Positions 25,675 to 34,968 of a stretch of DNA of 64,000 nucleotides are shown piece after piece (position 1 is the first letter of the stretch; every line of letters begins with the position of its first letter). The stretch is from Streptomyces sp. NBC_01669 (GTDB taxonomy: Bacteria > Actinomycetota > Actinomycetes > Streptomycetales > Streptomycetaceae), in contig NZ_JAPEQG010000003.1 in assembly GCF_026339735.1 (NCBI RefSeq), positions 310,001 to 374,000 of the forward strand, written 5' to 3'. The notes below the pieces were generated by a model, which ran no database searches, was not told where the DNA came from, and was given only the letters and a program-made list of their open reading frames with translations. Made by a program: the position numbers and the translations under genes.

Positions 25675-27345
25675 ATGAATGCCCTTCAGATCGGGGCGAT
25701 CCCGCTGACCATGCGGGATCTGATTGACGTCGCACGCCGTGGGAAGCGCGTGGAGCTGGCGCCCGGGTCGGCCGACCGGATGCGGGCGAGTCTGGACTGG
25801 GTCAGCGACGCCGTCGCGGGGCGGCTGCGCGACGATCCCGGGGCGCCGGTGGAGCCGATCTACAGCATCAACACCGGATTCGGTTCACTGGCCGGCCGCA
25901 AGGCGTTCGAGCGTCCGGAGCAGGCGAGCGACCTGTCGCGTCGCCTGATCATCTCCAACGCCTGCGGCGTGGGACGCCTGCTCGAACCGGACCTCATTCG
26001 CGCCGCCATGCTGATCCGTGCCGTCAGCCTGGCCCGCGGTCACTCCGGCGTTCGGGTCGAGGTGGCCCAGGCCATCCTGGACATGCTCAACCACGACGTG
26101 CTGCCGGCGGTTCCGGAGTACGGCAGCCTGGGAGCCAGCGGCGACCTCATCCCGCTCGCCCACCTCGCGATCGTGCTGTCCCGGGCGCCCGAGGGCGAGG
26201 ACCTGGACGAGGAGAGCGGCCAGGCGCTCCTGAACGGACAGGTCGTCTCCGGCCTGGCCGCGATGAAGGCCGCAGGCCTGGAACGGCTCAAGCTCGGCCC
26301 CAAGGAGGGCCTCGCGCTCACGAACGGCACCTCCTTCTCCACCGCCATGGCCGCCCTGGCCGTCCACGACGCCCGTCAGCTCGCCCTGACCTCCGAGGTC
26401 ACGGCAGCCATGACGATCGAGGCGCTGACCGGCTTCGGGGACGCGTTCCTGCCGCAGATCCACGAGGCCCGCGGGCACCCCGGCCAGATCGCCTCCGCGG
26501 CCCACCTGCGGGCGCTGCTGAAAGGCAGCGCCTTCATCGACGGCAGCGAGGAGGAGGACCCGCGGCGGCAGCCCCCGCAGGATGCCTACTCCCTGCGCTG
26601 CGTGCCCCAGGTGCTCGGCGCCGTCCGGGAGAGCCTGGAGTTCGTCGGTTCCGTCGTCGAGCGGGAGATCAACGCCGCCACCGACAATCCGCTCATCTTT
26701 CCGGAGCTCCCGGCGAGCCGCCGGCTCAAGGCGGTCTCCGGCGGCAACTTCCATGCCGAATACCTCGCCTTCGCCTCCGACTTCACCGCGATCGCGGTGA
26801 CCGAGATCGGCAGTATCGCGGAGCGGCGGCTGTTCCGCCTCGACGACGGGACGCTGAACCGCGGCCTGCCCGACATGCTGGTCCGGTCCGAGGACATCGG
26901 CATGGACTGCGGCTACATGCTCCCGCAGTACCTCGCCGCCGCGCTGGTCTCCGACTGCAAGACGCTGGCCCACCCGGACAGCGTCGACTCGATCCCCACC
27001 TGCGCGAACCAGGAGGACCACGTCTCGATGGCGAACAACGCCGGCCGGCACGCCCGGCAGGTCGTCGCCAACATCGAGAACGTGATCGGCATCGAGCTCG
27101 TCATGGCCGCCCAGGCCCTCGAACTGCGGCTGGAGGTCAGCGGCAAGGGCCCGGAGGCCCTGTCGCCCGCCTCGCGGGCCGTCATCGAGCTCGTCCGCTC
27201 CACCCCGACCAGCGACGGGCGCGGCATCACGCACCTCACCCGCGACGTCGTGATGTACCCGCGTGTCCGTGCGGCCACAGAACTCGTCCATGCGGGCGCC
27301 GTCCTCGACGCCGTGGCGCCGATCACCGGGGGAGAAGGGTACTGA
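25675..27345 (+). CDS. hutH: histidine ammonia-lyase (variant selectivity residue)
   Basis: 556 residues; converts L-histidine to urocanate and ammonia. The start at 25675 is set by the ribosome site GAGGGAGGA. The MIO cofactor triad Ala-Ser-Gly is at 154-156 (GSLGASGDLIPLAHL). NTGFGSLAGRK, QDAYSLRCVPQV, TDNPLIF and ANQEDHVSMANN are the remaining aromatic-ammonia-lyase signatures. At the substrate-ring pocket, typical HALs have Ser-His (LSHAAGVG); here it is Ser94-Asn95 (IISNACGVG). The rest of the hut pathway downstream supports a histidine role, but altered specificity or rate is possible. It is about 45 residues longer than usual. Confidence 0.85.
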   Translation: MNALQIGAIPLTMRDLIDVARRGKRVELAPGSADRMRASLDWVSDAVAGRLRDDPGAPVEPIYSINTGFGSLAGRKAFERPEQASDLSRRLIISNACGVGRLLEPDLIRAAMLIRAVSLARGHSGVRVEVAQAILDMLNHDVLPAVPEYGSLGASGDLIPLAHLAIVLSRAPEGEDLDEESGQALLNGQVVSGLAAMKAAGLERLKLGPKEGLALTNGTSFSTAMAALAVHDARQLALTSEVTAAMTIEALTGFGDAFLPQIHEARGHPGQIASAAHLRALLKGSAFIDGSEEEDPRRQPPQDAYSLRCVPQVLGAVRESLEFVGSVVEREINAATDNPLIFPELPASRRLKAVSGGNFHAEYLAFASDFTAIAVTEIGSIAERRLFRLDDGTLNRGLPDMLVRSEDIGMDCGYMLPQYLAAALVSDCKTLAHPDSVDSIPTCANQEDHVSMANNAGRHARQVVANIENVIGIELVMAAQALELRLEVSGKGPEALSPASRAVIELVRSTPTSDGRGITHLTRDVVMYPRVRAATELVHAGAVLDAVAPITGGEGY

Positions 27346-27563
27346 GGGCGCTGTGATGCCCAACCGTCCCGTGCCGGCTCCACAAGTTTGACGTCGCATC
27401 AGTTCGGCGGCGGGTCCGGCGACATGACCGTCGCCATGGACCCCGCCCTGCCGAACCGTCGCCACCGGGCGATACGTGGCGTGACCGATCCGCTACGCAT
27501 CCGGGATTCCGGATGCGTTTCCCTCCCGGCCGAAGCCCGGGACATTCCACGCAGGGAGTACTG

Positions 27564-29279
27564 ATGACAGCAGTGGTCCGACCCGCCGACCCGTCCAAGC
27601 CCGAGATCCTCTACCAGGTCAGGGCGGAGCGCGGGGACACCCTGCGCTGCAAAGGCTGGAAGCAGGAGACGATCCTGCGGATGCTCGAGAACAACATGGA
27701 GGTCGCCGAACACCCCGAGAAGCTCGTGGTCTACGGAGGCATCGGCAAGGCCGCCCGCAACTGGGAGTCCTACCACGCGATCGTCGACGCGCTGAAGAAT
27801 CTCGCGAACGACGAGACCCTCGTCGTCCAGTCCGGCATGCCCGTCGCGGTCTTCGAGACGCATGACCTGGCGCCGCGTGTGGTCATGGCGACGACGAACT
27901 TCGTCCGCCCCTCCTGGCAGCGCTTCTACGAACTGCAGGACAAGAACCTCACCATCTTCGCCCAGTACACCGCCGCGCCGTGGGAGTACATCGGCACGCA
28001 GGGCGTCATCCAGGGCACGTTCGAGACGCTGCGCTCGGTCGCCGCCATCCACCTCGACGGAGACTGGGCCGGCAAGATCCTCATCTGCGCCGGGATGGGC
28101 GGCATGGGCGGGAACCAGCCCCGCGCGATGACGATGCTCGGCGGCGTCTCGGTCTGCGCGGACGTCGACGAGCGGATCATCAAGCGTCGGATCGAGGTCG
28201 GCTACTGCGACGTTCTCGCGGACTCCATACCGCACGCGCTCGAACTCGCCCGTCAGGCCGCCGATGAGAAGCGTCCCCTCGGCATCGCCGTCGTCGCCAA
28301 CGCGACGGAGCTGTTCGAATACTGTCTGGAGCACGACTTCCGCCCCGACGTGGTGACCGAGATGACCCCGGCGCACGACCCGGTGGCCTACGTCCCCGTC
28401 GGCCTCACCGTCCACGAGGCCGAGAAACTGCGCAGGAGCGACCGCGACGGATACTTCCGGATCGCCCGCAACGCGATGGTGCGTCAGCTCAAGGCCATGA
28501 ACACCTTCTACGACAACGGCGTGCCCACCTTCGAGTACGGCAACCAGATCCGCCGCCAGTGCGAGGAGCACGGCTTCGAGGACGCGCTGAAGATCCCCGG
28601 CTTCGTCGCGGCCTACCTGCGCCCGCTCTTCCTCGAGGGACGCGGTCCGTTCCGCTGGACGTGCACCTCCGGCGACCCCGCCGACCTGGCCCGGCTCGAC
28701 GACCTCGTGCTGGAGTTGTTCGCCGACGACGAGCTCGTCACCCGCTGGATCAACCTGGCCCGCGTGCACGTGCCGATCGAGGGCCTGCCCGCCCGGGTGT
28801 GCTACCTGGGCTTCGGGCAGCGCAAGAAGTTCGGCCTCGCGGTCAACGAGTTGATCAAGCGCGGAGAGGTGAAGGGCACGGTCGCGTTCTCGCGCGACAA
28901 CCTCGACTCCGGCTCGATCATCAACCCGACGTTCGAGTCCGAGAACATGCCCGACGGGTCCGACTGCATCTCGGACTGGCCCTACCTCAACGGGCTGCTC
29001 AACGCCTCGGGCATGTGCGACCTCATCGCCATCCAGGCCAACTACGCCATGGGCGACTCGGTCCACACGGGCGTGACGATGATCGCCGACGGTACCGACG
29101 AGGCGGCCTTCCGGCTCAAGGCATGTCTCACCGTGGACAGCGGCATCGGCGTCGTGCGCCATGCGCAGGCCGGCTACGCGCGCGCGAAGGAGGTGGCCGA
29201 GACGGTCGGTCCGGACGAGGGCATGTCGGTCCCGCTGTGGTGGACGCCCACGGCCACGTTCGGACCCGACGATGAGTGA
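27564..29279 (+). CDS. hutU: urocanate hydratase
   Basis: 571 residues; adds water to urocanate, giving 4-imidazolone-5-propionate, with tightly bound NAD. The ATG at 27564 follows GCAGGGAG. Family marks: YGGIGKAARNWESYHAI, CAGMGGMGGNQPRAMTMLGG (nucleotide loop), NYAMGDSVHTGVTMIADG and the urocanase signature IEGLPARVCYLGFGQRKKFG. It is 218 bases downstream of hutH, and its 3' end overlaps the hutI start by 8 bases, so hutU-hutI are coupled. Confidence 0.93.
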   Translation: MTAVVRPADPSKPEILYQVRAERGDTLRCKGWKQETILRMLENNMEVAEHPEKLVVYGGIGKAARNWESYHAIVDALKNLANDETLVVQSGMPVAVFETHDLAPRVVMATTNFVRPSWQRFYELQDKNLTIFAQYTAAPWEYIGTQGVIQGTFETLRSVAAIHLDGDWAGKILICAGMGGMGGNQPRAMTMLGGVSVCADVDERIIKRRIEVGYCDVLADSIPHALELARQAADEKRPLGIAVVANATELFEYCLEHDFRPDVVTEMTPAHDPVAYVPVGLTVHEAEKLRRSDRDGYFRIARNAMVRQLKAMNTFYDNGVPTFEYGNQIRRQCEEHGFEDALKIPGFVAAYLRPLFLEGRGPFRWTCTSGDPADLARLDDLVLELFADDELVTRWINLARVHVPIEGLPARVCYLGFGQRKKFGLAVNELIKRGEVKGTVAFSRDNLDSGSIINPTFESENMPDGSDCISDWPYLNGLLNASGMCDLIAIQANYAMGDSVHTGVTMIADGTDEAAFRLKACLTVDSGIGVVRHAQAGYARAKEVAETVGPDEGMSVPLWWTPTATFGPDDE

Positions 29280-30486
29280 CGAGCCCCTCCGGCTCGTGGA
29301 CCTGCTCGTCACCGGTGCGGCCGAGGTCCTCACCTGCGCCGGCGACGCGCCCGACCTGATCGGGCGCGTCGCCGGCGGCGGGGTCGCGGTGGACGGCGGC
29401 CGGATCGTCGCCGTCGGCGACGTGTCCCGGTACGCCGGGCGGCGGGTACTCGACGCCGCGGATCGCGTGGTGATGCCCGGGTTCGTCGACGCGCACACCC
29501 ACGTCGTGTTCGGCGGCACGCGGGTCCAGGAGTACGCCGCTCGCGTCGCGGGCCTGGAGCCTCCTCCGGGCGCCCCCGCCGGGATCCTCGGCACCACGCT
29601 GGCCACACGGGCCTGCGCCACCCCGGAACTGGTCGAGCAGGCCGGCCCCCGGATCCTGGAGATGCTCGCGCATGGGACCACGACACTGGAGAGCAAGAGC
29701 GGCTACGGCCTCGACACCGCGACCGAGCTGCGCATCCTGGAGGCCGGACGTACCCTCGCCGCCGACCTGCCGGTGGACATCATGTCCACGTACCTCGGGG
29801 CGCACGCCTTCCCCCCTGGCGTCGAACACGCCGCCTACGTGGACCGCGTCGTCGACCTGATCCCCGCGATCGCTGAAACAGGGCTCGCCCGGTTCTGCGA
29901 CGTCTACTGCGACGAGGGGTACTTCGACCTCGCCCGGACGCGGCGCATCCTCGAAGCCGGCATCGCCCACGGCCTGAAACCCAAGCTGCACCTTGACGCC
30001 TACAGCCACACCGGAGCGGCGCGGCTCGCTGCCGAACTCGGTGCGACCAGCGTCGACCACCTGAACCTCACCACCATGGGCGAGTTGGAAGCACTGGGGG
30101 CGGCGGGAGTCGTCGGGGTCTATTTGCCCTGCCTGGACTTCGCGGTCGCCCACCCGGCCCCGCTCGACCCCCGCCGCATCCTCGACGCGGGCATGGAACT
30201 CGCTCTGGCCACCGACATCTGCCCCGGCTGCTGGACCACAAGCATGCAGCTGGCCGTCGTCATGGCCTGCCGCCACGGCGGCCTCAGCGTCCCGCAGGCG
30301 CTGCGGGCCGCGACGTACGGTGCGGCCCGGGCGCTCGGCTGCGACACCGTCACCGGGTCGCTGGAACCCGGCAAGCGCGCGGACCTGATCATCCTCGACG
30401 TCGCACGGCACGAGGACATCGCCTACCGGATCGGCCGCAATTCCGTGACCACCGTCGTGTCGGCGGGGACCGTCGTCGTCGGCTGA
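29272..30486 (+). CDS. hutI: imidazolonepropionase
   Basis: 404 residues; amidohydrolase-superfamily enzyme that opens the imidazolone ring to N-formimino-L-glutamate. The ATG at 29272 lies inside the last codons of hutU (ATGAGTGA overlap). Metal and substrate motifs: GFVDAHTHVVFGGTR, TTLESKSGYGLDTATELRIL, LKPKLHLDAYSHTGAARLA, ATSVDHLNL and LALATDICPGCW. The C-terminus ends in the usual beta-sandwich (LEPGKRADLIILD). It is complete. Confidence 0.93.
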   Translation: MSDEPLRLVDLLVTGAAEVLTCAGDAPDLIGRVAGGGVAVDGGRIVAVGDVSRYAGRRVLDAADRVVMPGFVDAHTHVVFGGTRVQEYAARVAGLEPPPGAPAGILGTTLATRACATPELVEQAGPRILEMLAHGTTTLESKSGYGLDTATELRILEAGRTLAADLPVDIMSTYLGAHAFPPGVEHAAYVDRVVDLIPAIAETGLARFCDVYCDEGYFDLARTRRILEAGIAHGLKPKLHLDAYSHTGAARLAAELGATSVDHLNLTTMGELEALGAAGVVGVYLPCLDFAVAHPAPLDPRRILDAGMELALATDICPGCWTTSMQLAVVMACRHGGLSVPQALRAATYGAARALGCDTVTGSLEPGKRADLIILDVARHEDIAYRIGRNSVTTVVSAGTVVVG

Positions 30487-30588
30487 GGCCGGTCACCTGC
30501 CGGTTCGCCGCCGGTCCACTGCCGTTCCTGGAAATTCCTACGATCCGCAACACGAGCGCACGCGCTCTTTCCTGTCGAAGGTGCTTTC

Positions 30589-31986
30589 ATGACGCCACCG
30601 ATCCGCTTCCACGCCGAGTTCGCCTGGCTCGGCGGTACCGCCGCCGAGGCCGACGTTCTGATCGAGACCGACGGTGACCGCATCACCGCCGTGACGCCCG
30701 GGGTTCCGGCGCCGCCCGGCGCCCGGAGGCTGCCCGGCCTGACCATGCCGGGGCTGGCCAACACCCACTCGCACGTGTTCCACCGCGCCATCCGCGGCCA
30801 CAGTCAGAGCGGGGTCGCGGACTTCTGGCGCTGGCGTGACCTGATGTACGGGGTGGCCGAGCGGCTCGACCCCGACCTGCTGTACGAGCTGGCGCTGGCG
30901 ACCTACGCCGAGATGGCGCTCAGCGGGATCACCAGCGTGGGCGAGTTCCACTACGTGCACCACGGACCGGACGGGCGGCGCTACCGTGACCACAACGCCA
31001 TGGGACGGGCCGTCGTCCGCGCCGCGAACGACGCCGGCCTGCGGATCACCCTGCTCGACGCCTGCTACCTGCAGGCCGATGCCGGTGGCGCACCCACCCG
31101 AGGCGTGCAGCGCCGGTTCGACGACGGTTCCTGGCAGGCGTGGGCGCGCCGGATGGACGGGCTCACCGACACGCCCCGGTCACGCGTCGGAGCAGCGATC
31201 CACAGCGTCCGCGCGGTGCCGCGCGCGGCGATGGGGCCCATCGCCGACTACGCCAGGGAACGCGGCCTGCCACTGCACGTGCACCTGTCCGAGCAGCCGG
31301 CCGAGAACGCCGCGTGTGAACAGGTGTACCGGATGACGCCCACGGAGTTGCTCGACACGGAGAAGGCGCTCGGCCCGCGCACCACGGTGGTGCACGCCAC
31401 TCATCTGACCGACCGTGACATCGACCTGCTGGGCCGGTCCGGCACGACGGTCAGCATGTGCTGCACCACCGAGCGCGACCTCGCCGACGGGGTGGGACCG
31501 GCCGTGCGCCTGGCCCGTGCGGGCTCGCCGTTGTGTGTCGGCAGCGACGCCCACATGATGATCGACCTGTGGGAGGAGGCCCGTGCCATCGAGCTCGACG
31601 AGCGGCTGGTCAGCGGTCGGCGCGGACATCTGAGCGCGGGCGCTCTGGCCGCCGCGCTGACCGCGGACGGGGCCGCGTCGTTGGGCTGGGACTCCGGGCG
31701 CCTCGCCGCAGGAGCACTCGCCGACCTGGTGAGCGTGCGCCTCGACTCGCCACGCACCGCCGGCGCCCGCCATGGCGACCCGCTGGCACATGTGCTCTTC
31801 GCGGCGACCGGGGCGGACGTCGACACGGTCGTCGTCGCAGGCGATGTCGTCGTGGACCACGGCCGGCACCGGCACGTCGCGGACGTCGGCGCCGCGCTCG
31901 ACCGGGCGATCGGCGTGGCGCTCGGCGCGCGCCGTCCAGCACGGCCGGTCGGAGGACAGCCGGCCGAGGGGCGGGAGGCGTGGTGA
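30589..31986 (+). CDS. hutF: formimidoylglutamate deiminase
   Basis: 465 residues; hydrolyses N-formimino-L-glutamate to N-formyl-L-glutamate and ammonia, the branch that needs a later deformylase (hutG). Amidohydrolase marks: PGLANTHSHVFHRAIRGHS, GITSVGEFHYVHHGPDG, LPLHVHLSEQPAEN, VVHATHLTDRD and VGSDAHMMIDLWEEARAIE. The ATG at 30589 is 103 bases after hutI. No hutG is in the window, so the last step must be encoded elsewhere. Confidence 0.92.
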   Translation: MTPPIRFHAEFAWLGGTAAEADVLIETDGDRITAVTPGVPAPPGARRLPGLTMPGLANTHSHVFHRAIRGHSQSGVADFWRWRDLMYGVAERLDPDLLYELALATYAEMALSGITSVGEFHYVHHGPDGRRYRDHNAMGRAVVRAANDAGLRITLLDACYLQADAGGAPTRGVQRRFDDGSWQAWARRMDGLTDTPRSRVGAAIHSVRAVPRAAMGPIADYARERGLPLHVHLSEQPAENAACEQVYRMTPTELLDTEKALGPRTTVVHATHLTDRDIDLLGRSGTTVSMCCTTERDLADGVGPAVRLARAGSPLCVGSDAHMMIDLWEEARAIELDERLVSGRRGHLSAGALAAALTADGAASLGWDSGRLAAGALADLVSVRLDSPRTAGARHGDPLAHVLFAATGADVDTVVVAGDVVVDHGRHRHVADVGAALDRAIGVALGARRPARPVGGQPAEGREAW

Positions 31987-32288
31987 TCATGCCCGCGCGG
32001 GGGCTTCGGAGCGGAGGTCCGCCCGCCGTCCGGACGGACGAAGCGGTGCAGCTGCGCTCCGAGTTGATCCGGCAGCGGCTGGTCCGCGACGGCCCGAGCT
32101 GTGCGAGGGCTGCCGGACCGCCATCGGTGAGGGCGGCGGCTGGAGTTCGTAGTGTCGGCGGACACCCGGATCCACCCGGTCCACACCGCTGGGCCTACGT
32201 ATCTGACACTGCATCACAAGGCGGCGTATATCGCCTAATTGGGAGGCTTTTCAAGGCGGTTCACCCCTCGTGGGTGGGCCGCATTTCG
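31987..32288. other. intergenic region after hutF; no gene seen
   Basis: No supported gene. Near 32257-32276, CACCC-CTCG-TGGGTG gives a small hairpin that could end hut transcription. The last 8 bases (GCATTTCG) are the target duplicated by the ISL3 insertion. Confidence 0.5.
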
Positions 32289-33702
32289 GGCTCTCCTGTC
32301 GCTTCCGTGGGTCGCTGACCAGGGCTGATACGCAGAACACGCCGTAGCCCGGCTACGTTTCGACTTGCGACAGTACGAAACGGAAGAACCTGGATACGGC
32401 GTGCGATCGCAAGCATATGGACTCGGCTGCTCGGAGTCGAACACACGGTGGTCGCGTCGGTCGAGGCCGAGGAGGGCAACGGCGCGGAGGCGGGCCCCTG
32501 GGATGTGGTGATCGTGGCCCATGCCCGCCCGGCGAAGAGGCGGCGGCAGCGGTGCGGGGTCTGCGGTCGCCGGTGCGCCCGGTTCGACAACGGCGAGGGC
32601 CGCCGGCGCTGGCGTGCCCTGGACCTGGGGGTGGTCCGGGCGTTCATCGAGGCCGACGCGCCGCGGGTGTCCTGTCCCGAGCACGGTGTGGTCGTCGCCC
32701 ACGTGCCCTGGGCCCGCCACGGTGCCGGGCACACCCTGGCCTTCGACGACACGGTGACCTGGCTGGCCACGCACTGCTCGAAGACCACGGTGGTCCAACT
32801 GCTGAGGATCGGCTGGCGCACGGTCGGCGGCATCTGCGCCCGCGTGTGGTCGGACGTCGAACAGCGCGTGGACCTGCTCGCGGGCCTTACCCGGGTCGGC
32901 ATCGACGAGATCTCCTACAAGCGGCACCACAAGTACCTGACCGTGGTGGTCGACCACGACAGCGGCCGGCTCGTGTGGGCGGCGGCCGGCCGGGACAAGG
33001 AGACACTGCGGTCCTTCTTCGACCTGCTCGGACCTGAACGCTCCGCGAAGATCACCCACGTGTCCGCGGATGCCGCCGACTGGATCGCGAAGGTAGTCGC
33101 CGAGCGCTGCCCGCAGGCGGTGCGGGTGATGGACCCGTTCCACGTCGTGCAGTGGGCCACCGACGCCCTGGACACCGTGCGCCGCGAGGTCTGGAACGCC
33201 GAGCGCGGCGGCAAGGGCCGCGCCACCCCGGGCTCGAAGTCACTGAAGAAGGCCCGCTGGGCCCTGTGGAAACGCCCTGAGGACCTTACCGAACACCAGC
33301 GCGCGCAACTGGAGTTCATCGCGAAAGCCCACCCCGTCCTGCACCGCGCATACCTGCTCAAGGAGGGCCTTCGCCTGGCGTTGAAGTCCGGCCCCGACAC
33401 CCCCGAGGCCCTCCTCGACTGGGTGTCTTGGGCCCGCCGCTCCCGACTGGAGCCCTTCGTCAAGCTGCAACGGGCCATCGTCAAGCACTGGGACGCCATC
33501 ACGGCGGCAGCCGAGCACTCCATGAGCAACGGGATCGTGGAGAGCATCAACACCAAGATCCGCCTGATCACCCGCATGGCCTTCGGCTTCAAGGACCCCG
33601 CAGCGCTCATCGCACTGGCCATGCTCAGCCTCGGCGGCCACCGACCCCACCTACCAGGGCGTCAAGCTGCATGAACCTACCCACGGAAGCGACAGGAGAG
33701 CC
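32289..33702 (+). mobile_element. intact ISL3-family insertion sequence
   Basis: The perfect 24-bp terminal inverted repeats run from GGCTCTCCTGTCGCTTCC (32289-32312) to their complement at 33679-33702. A perfect 8-bp direct repeat GCATTTCG flanks the element (32281-32288 and 33703-33710). The 1414-bp length, 8-bp duplication and single transposase match ISL3. It sits between two convergent operons and breaks no gene. Unmutated ends suggest a recent insertion. Confidence 0.93.
32448..33674 (+). CDS. ISL3-family transposase
   Basis: 408 residues from a GTG at 32448; the frame continues upstream (TRLLGVEHTV is family-like), so the real start may be a rarer codon slightly earlier. N-terminal zinc finger: RCGVCGRRCARFD, then RVSCPEHG. 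DDE core: VGIDEISYKRHHKYLTVV (first Asp), HVSADAADWIAKVVAE (second Asp), VMDPFHVVQWATDALD and SNGIVESINTKIRLI (Glu). All key residues are present; probably active. Confidence 0.92.
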   Translation: MVASVEAEEGNGAEAGPWDVVIVAHARPAKRRRQRCGVCGRRCARFDNGEGRRRWRALDLGVVRAFIEADAPRVSCPEHGVVVAHVPWARHGAGHTLAFDDTVTWLATHCSKTTVVQLLRIGWRTVGGICARVWSDVEQRVDLLAGLTRVGIDEISYKRHHKYLTVVVDHDSGRLVWAAAGRDKETLRSFFDLLGPERSAKITHVSADAADWIAKVVAERCPQAVRVMDPFHVVQWATDALDTVRREVWNAERGGKGRATPGSKSLKKARWALWKRPEDLTEHQRAQLEFIAKAHPVLHRAYLLKEGLRLALKSGPDTPEALLDWVSWARRSRLEPFVKLQRAIVKHWDAITAAAEHSMSNGIVESINTKIRLITRMAFGFKDPAALIALAMLSLGGHRPHLPGRQAA

Positions 33703-33710
33703 GCATTTCG

Positions 33711-33965
33711 CTTGGTCGGGCCTGGTGCGGGGTTGAGGGGGCATGGTGGGGCACCGCACGGCGACGGGGCGCCGTGACCTGTGTGCCGAGCTGCGGTTTT
33801 CCGCAGCTTCGGGGAATCCTGCGGGTGCTGGTTCCGGCGGCCGGGGGTGCTCGCTGCGCCGCGGCCGGGGGGTACCGGGGACGAGGCGGCCTGCGTCGCG
33901 GATGAGTTCGGCGGGACGCCGTTCTTGCGCATGCGCTCCAGAACCCAGGAGGGACTCGGCAGCAC
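33711..33965. other. short gene-free stretch before the ABC operon end
   Basis: No gene seen. It holds the hairpin listed next. Confidence 0.5.
33788..33807 (-). terminator. terminator-like hairpin for the ABC operon
   Basis: AGCTGCGG-TTTT-CCGCAGCT, a perfect 8-bp stem with a 4-base loop, 159 bases beyond the stop of the last ABC gene (minus strand). No long T-run. Confidence 0.5.
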
Positions 33966-34964
33966 TCACACGGTCGGAGCGTCAGGGTGTGGACCGGTTT
34001 CTCCGTCCGCCGCGTGGCAGGCCACGCTGCGGACGCTGGTCAGTGGGCGCAGGGCGGGGGTTGAGGTGGCGCACCGGTCGAAGGCCGCGGGGCAGCGGTG
34101 GCGGAAGGGGCAACCGGAAGTGGCGGCTTGGGTGTCGGTGCGCTCTGTCCGGGGAGGAGTGGCGCTGCTTCGGCCCTCGCTGTTCGTTGTGCCGAGGCGA
34201 GGTACGGCGTCGCGCAGGGCGACGGTGTAGGGGTGTGCCGGGGAGGCGAGGACCTCGGAGGCGGGTCCGGACTCGATGACGCGGCCAGCGAAAAGGACGT
34301 GGACGGTCTCGCAGAGCCGCGGGACGACCGCGAGGTTGTGGGTGATCAGCAGGTAGCGAAGGCCCGCCGTGGTGCGCAGGTCTTCGAGCAGGTCGAGGAC
34401 ACGGGCCTGGACGGTGACGTCGAGGGCGCTGGTGGGCTCGTCGAGGATCAGCAGCGCGGGGTCGACGGCCAGCGCCCTGGCGATGACGACGCGCTGCCGC
34501 TGGCCGCCGGAGAGTTGGTGCGGGAGGCGCCCGGCGAGCTGCGAGTCGAGGCCGACGGACTCCAGCAGCACCTCGATCGAGGGGCCCTCGTCCTTGCGCA
34601 GGCGCAGGGCCTCTCGCAGCGAAGTGCCGATGGTCATCCGTGGGTTGAGGGCCTCCGAGCCGTCCTGGAAGACGGGCTGGACGCGGGAGCGGTAGTCCCT
34701 CCTGGCGGCGCGGTGCAGCTTGTGGATGTCCTGCTCCGCGAACCGCACTGTGCCGGCGCTCGGCTTGACCAGGCCGAGGAGGGCGCGGGCGATGGTGGTC
34801 TTGCCCGACCCGCTCTCGCCGATGAGTGCGACGCCGCCCCTCGCGCCGGCTCCGGCGGACTCAGCGGCGGAGTCCGGAGCCGTCCCGGCGCTGAGGGAGA
34901 GCGAGACGCCGTGGACCACGGTGTTGCGCCCGTAGGCGACGGTCAGGTTGTCGGCGGTCAGCAT
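33966..34964 (-). CDS. dppF: oligopeptide-type ABC transporter ATP-binding protein (second)
   Basis: 332 residues from the ATG at 34964. Walker A GESGSGKT, Q-loop FQDGSEALNPRMT, signature LSGGQRQRVVIARAL, Walker B LLILDEPTSALD and H-loop ITHNLAV are all intact. The C-terminus has the oligo_HPY module with Cys residues (SGCPFRHRCPAAFDRC), typical of the DppF/OppF subunit. It starts 4 bases after the previous ATPase stop and is the last gene of the seven-gene operon. It energises import through the two permeases encoded upstream. Confidence 0.92.
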   Translation of the reverse strand: MLTADNLTVAYGRNTVVHGVSLSLSAGTAPDSAAESAGAGARGGVALIGESGSGKTTIARALLGLVKPSAGTVRFAEQDIHKLHRAARRDYRSRVQPVFQDGSEALNPRMTIGTSLREALRLRKDEGPSIEVLLESVGLDSQLAGRLPHQLSGGQRQRVVIARALAVDPALLILDEPTSALDVTVQARVLDLLEDLRTTAGLRYLLITHNLAVVPRLCETVHVLFAGRVIESGPASEVLASPAHPYTVALRDAVPRLGTTNSEGRSSATPPRTERTDTQAATSGCPFRHRCPAAFDRCATSTPALRPLTSVRSVACHAADGETGPHPDAPTV

Positions 34965-34968
34965 GCGC

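Noticed and set aside
25885..29696. Long minus-strand frames over the hut genes
   Set aside because: They have no motif and are opposite to complete, well-known enzymes.
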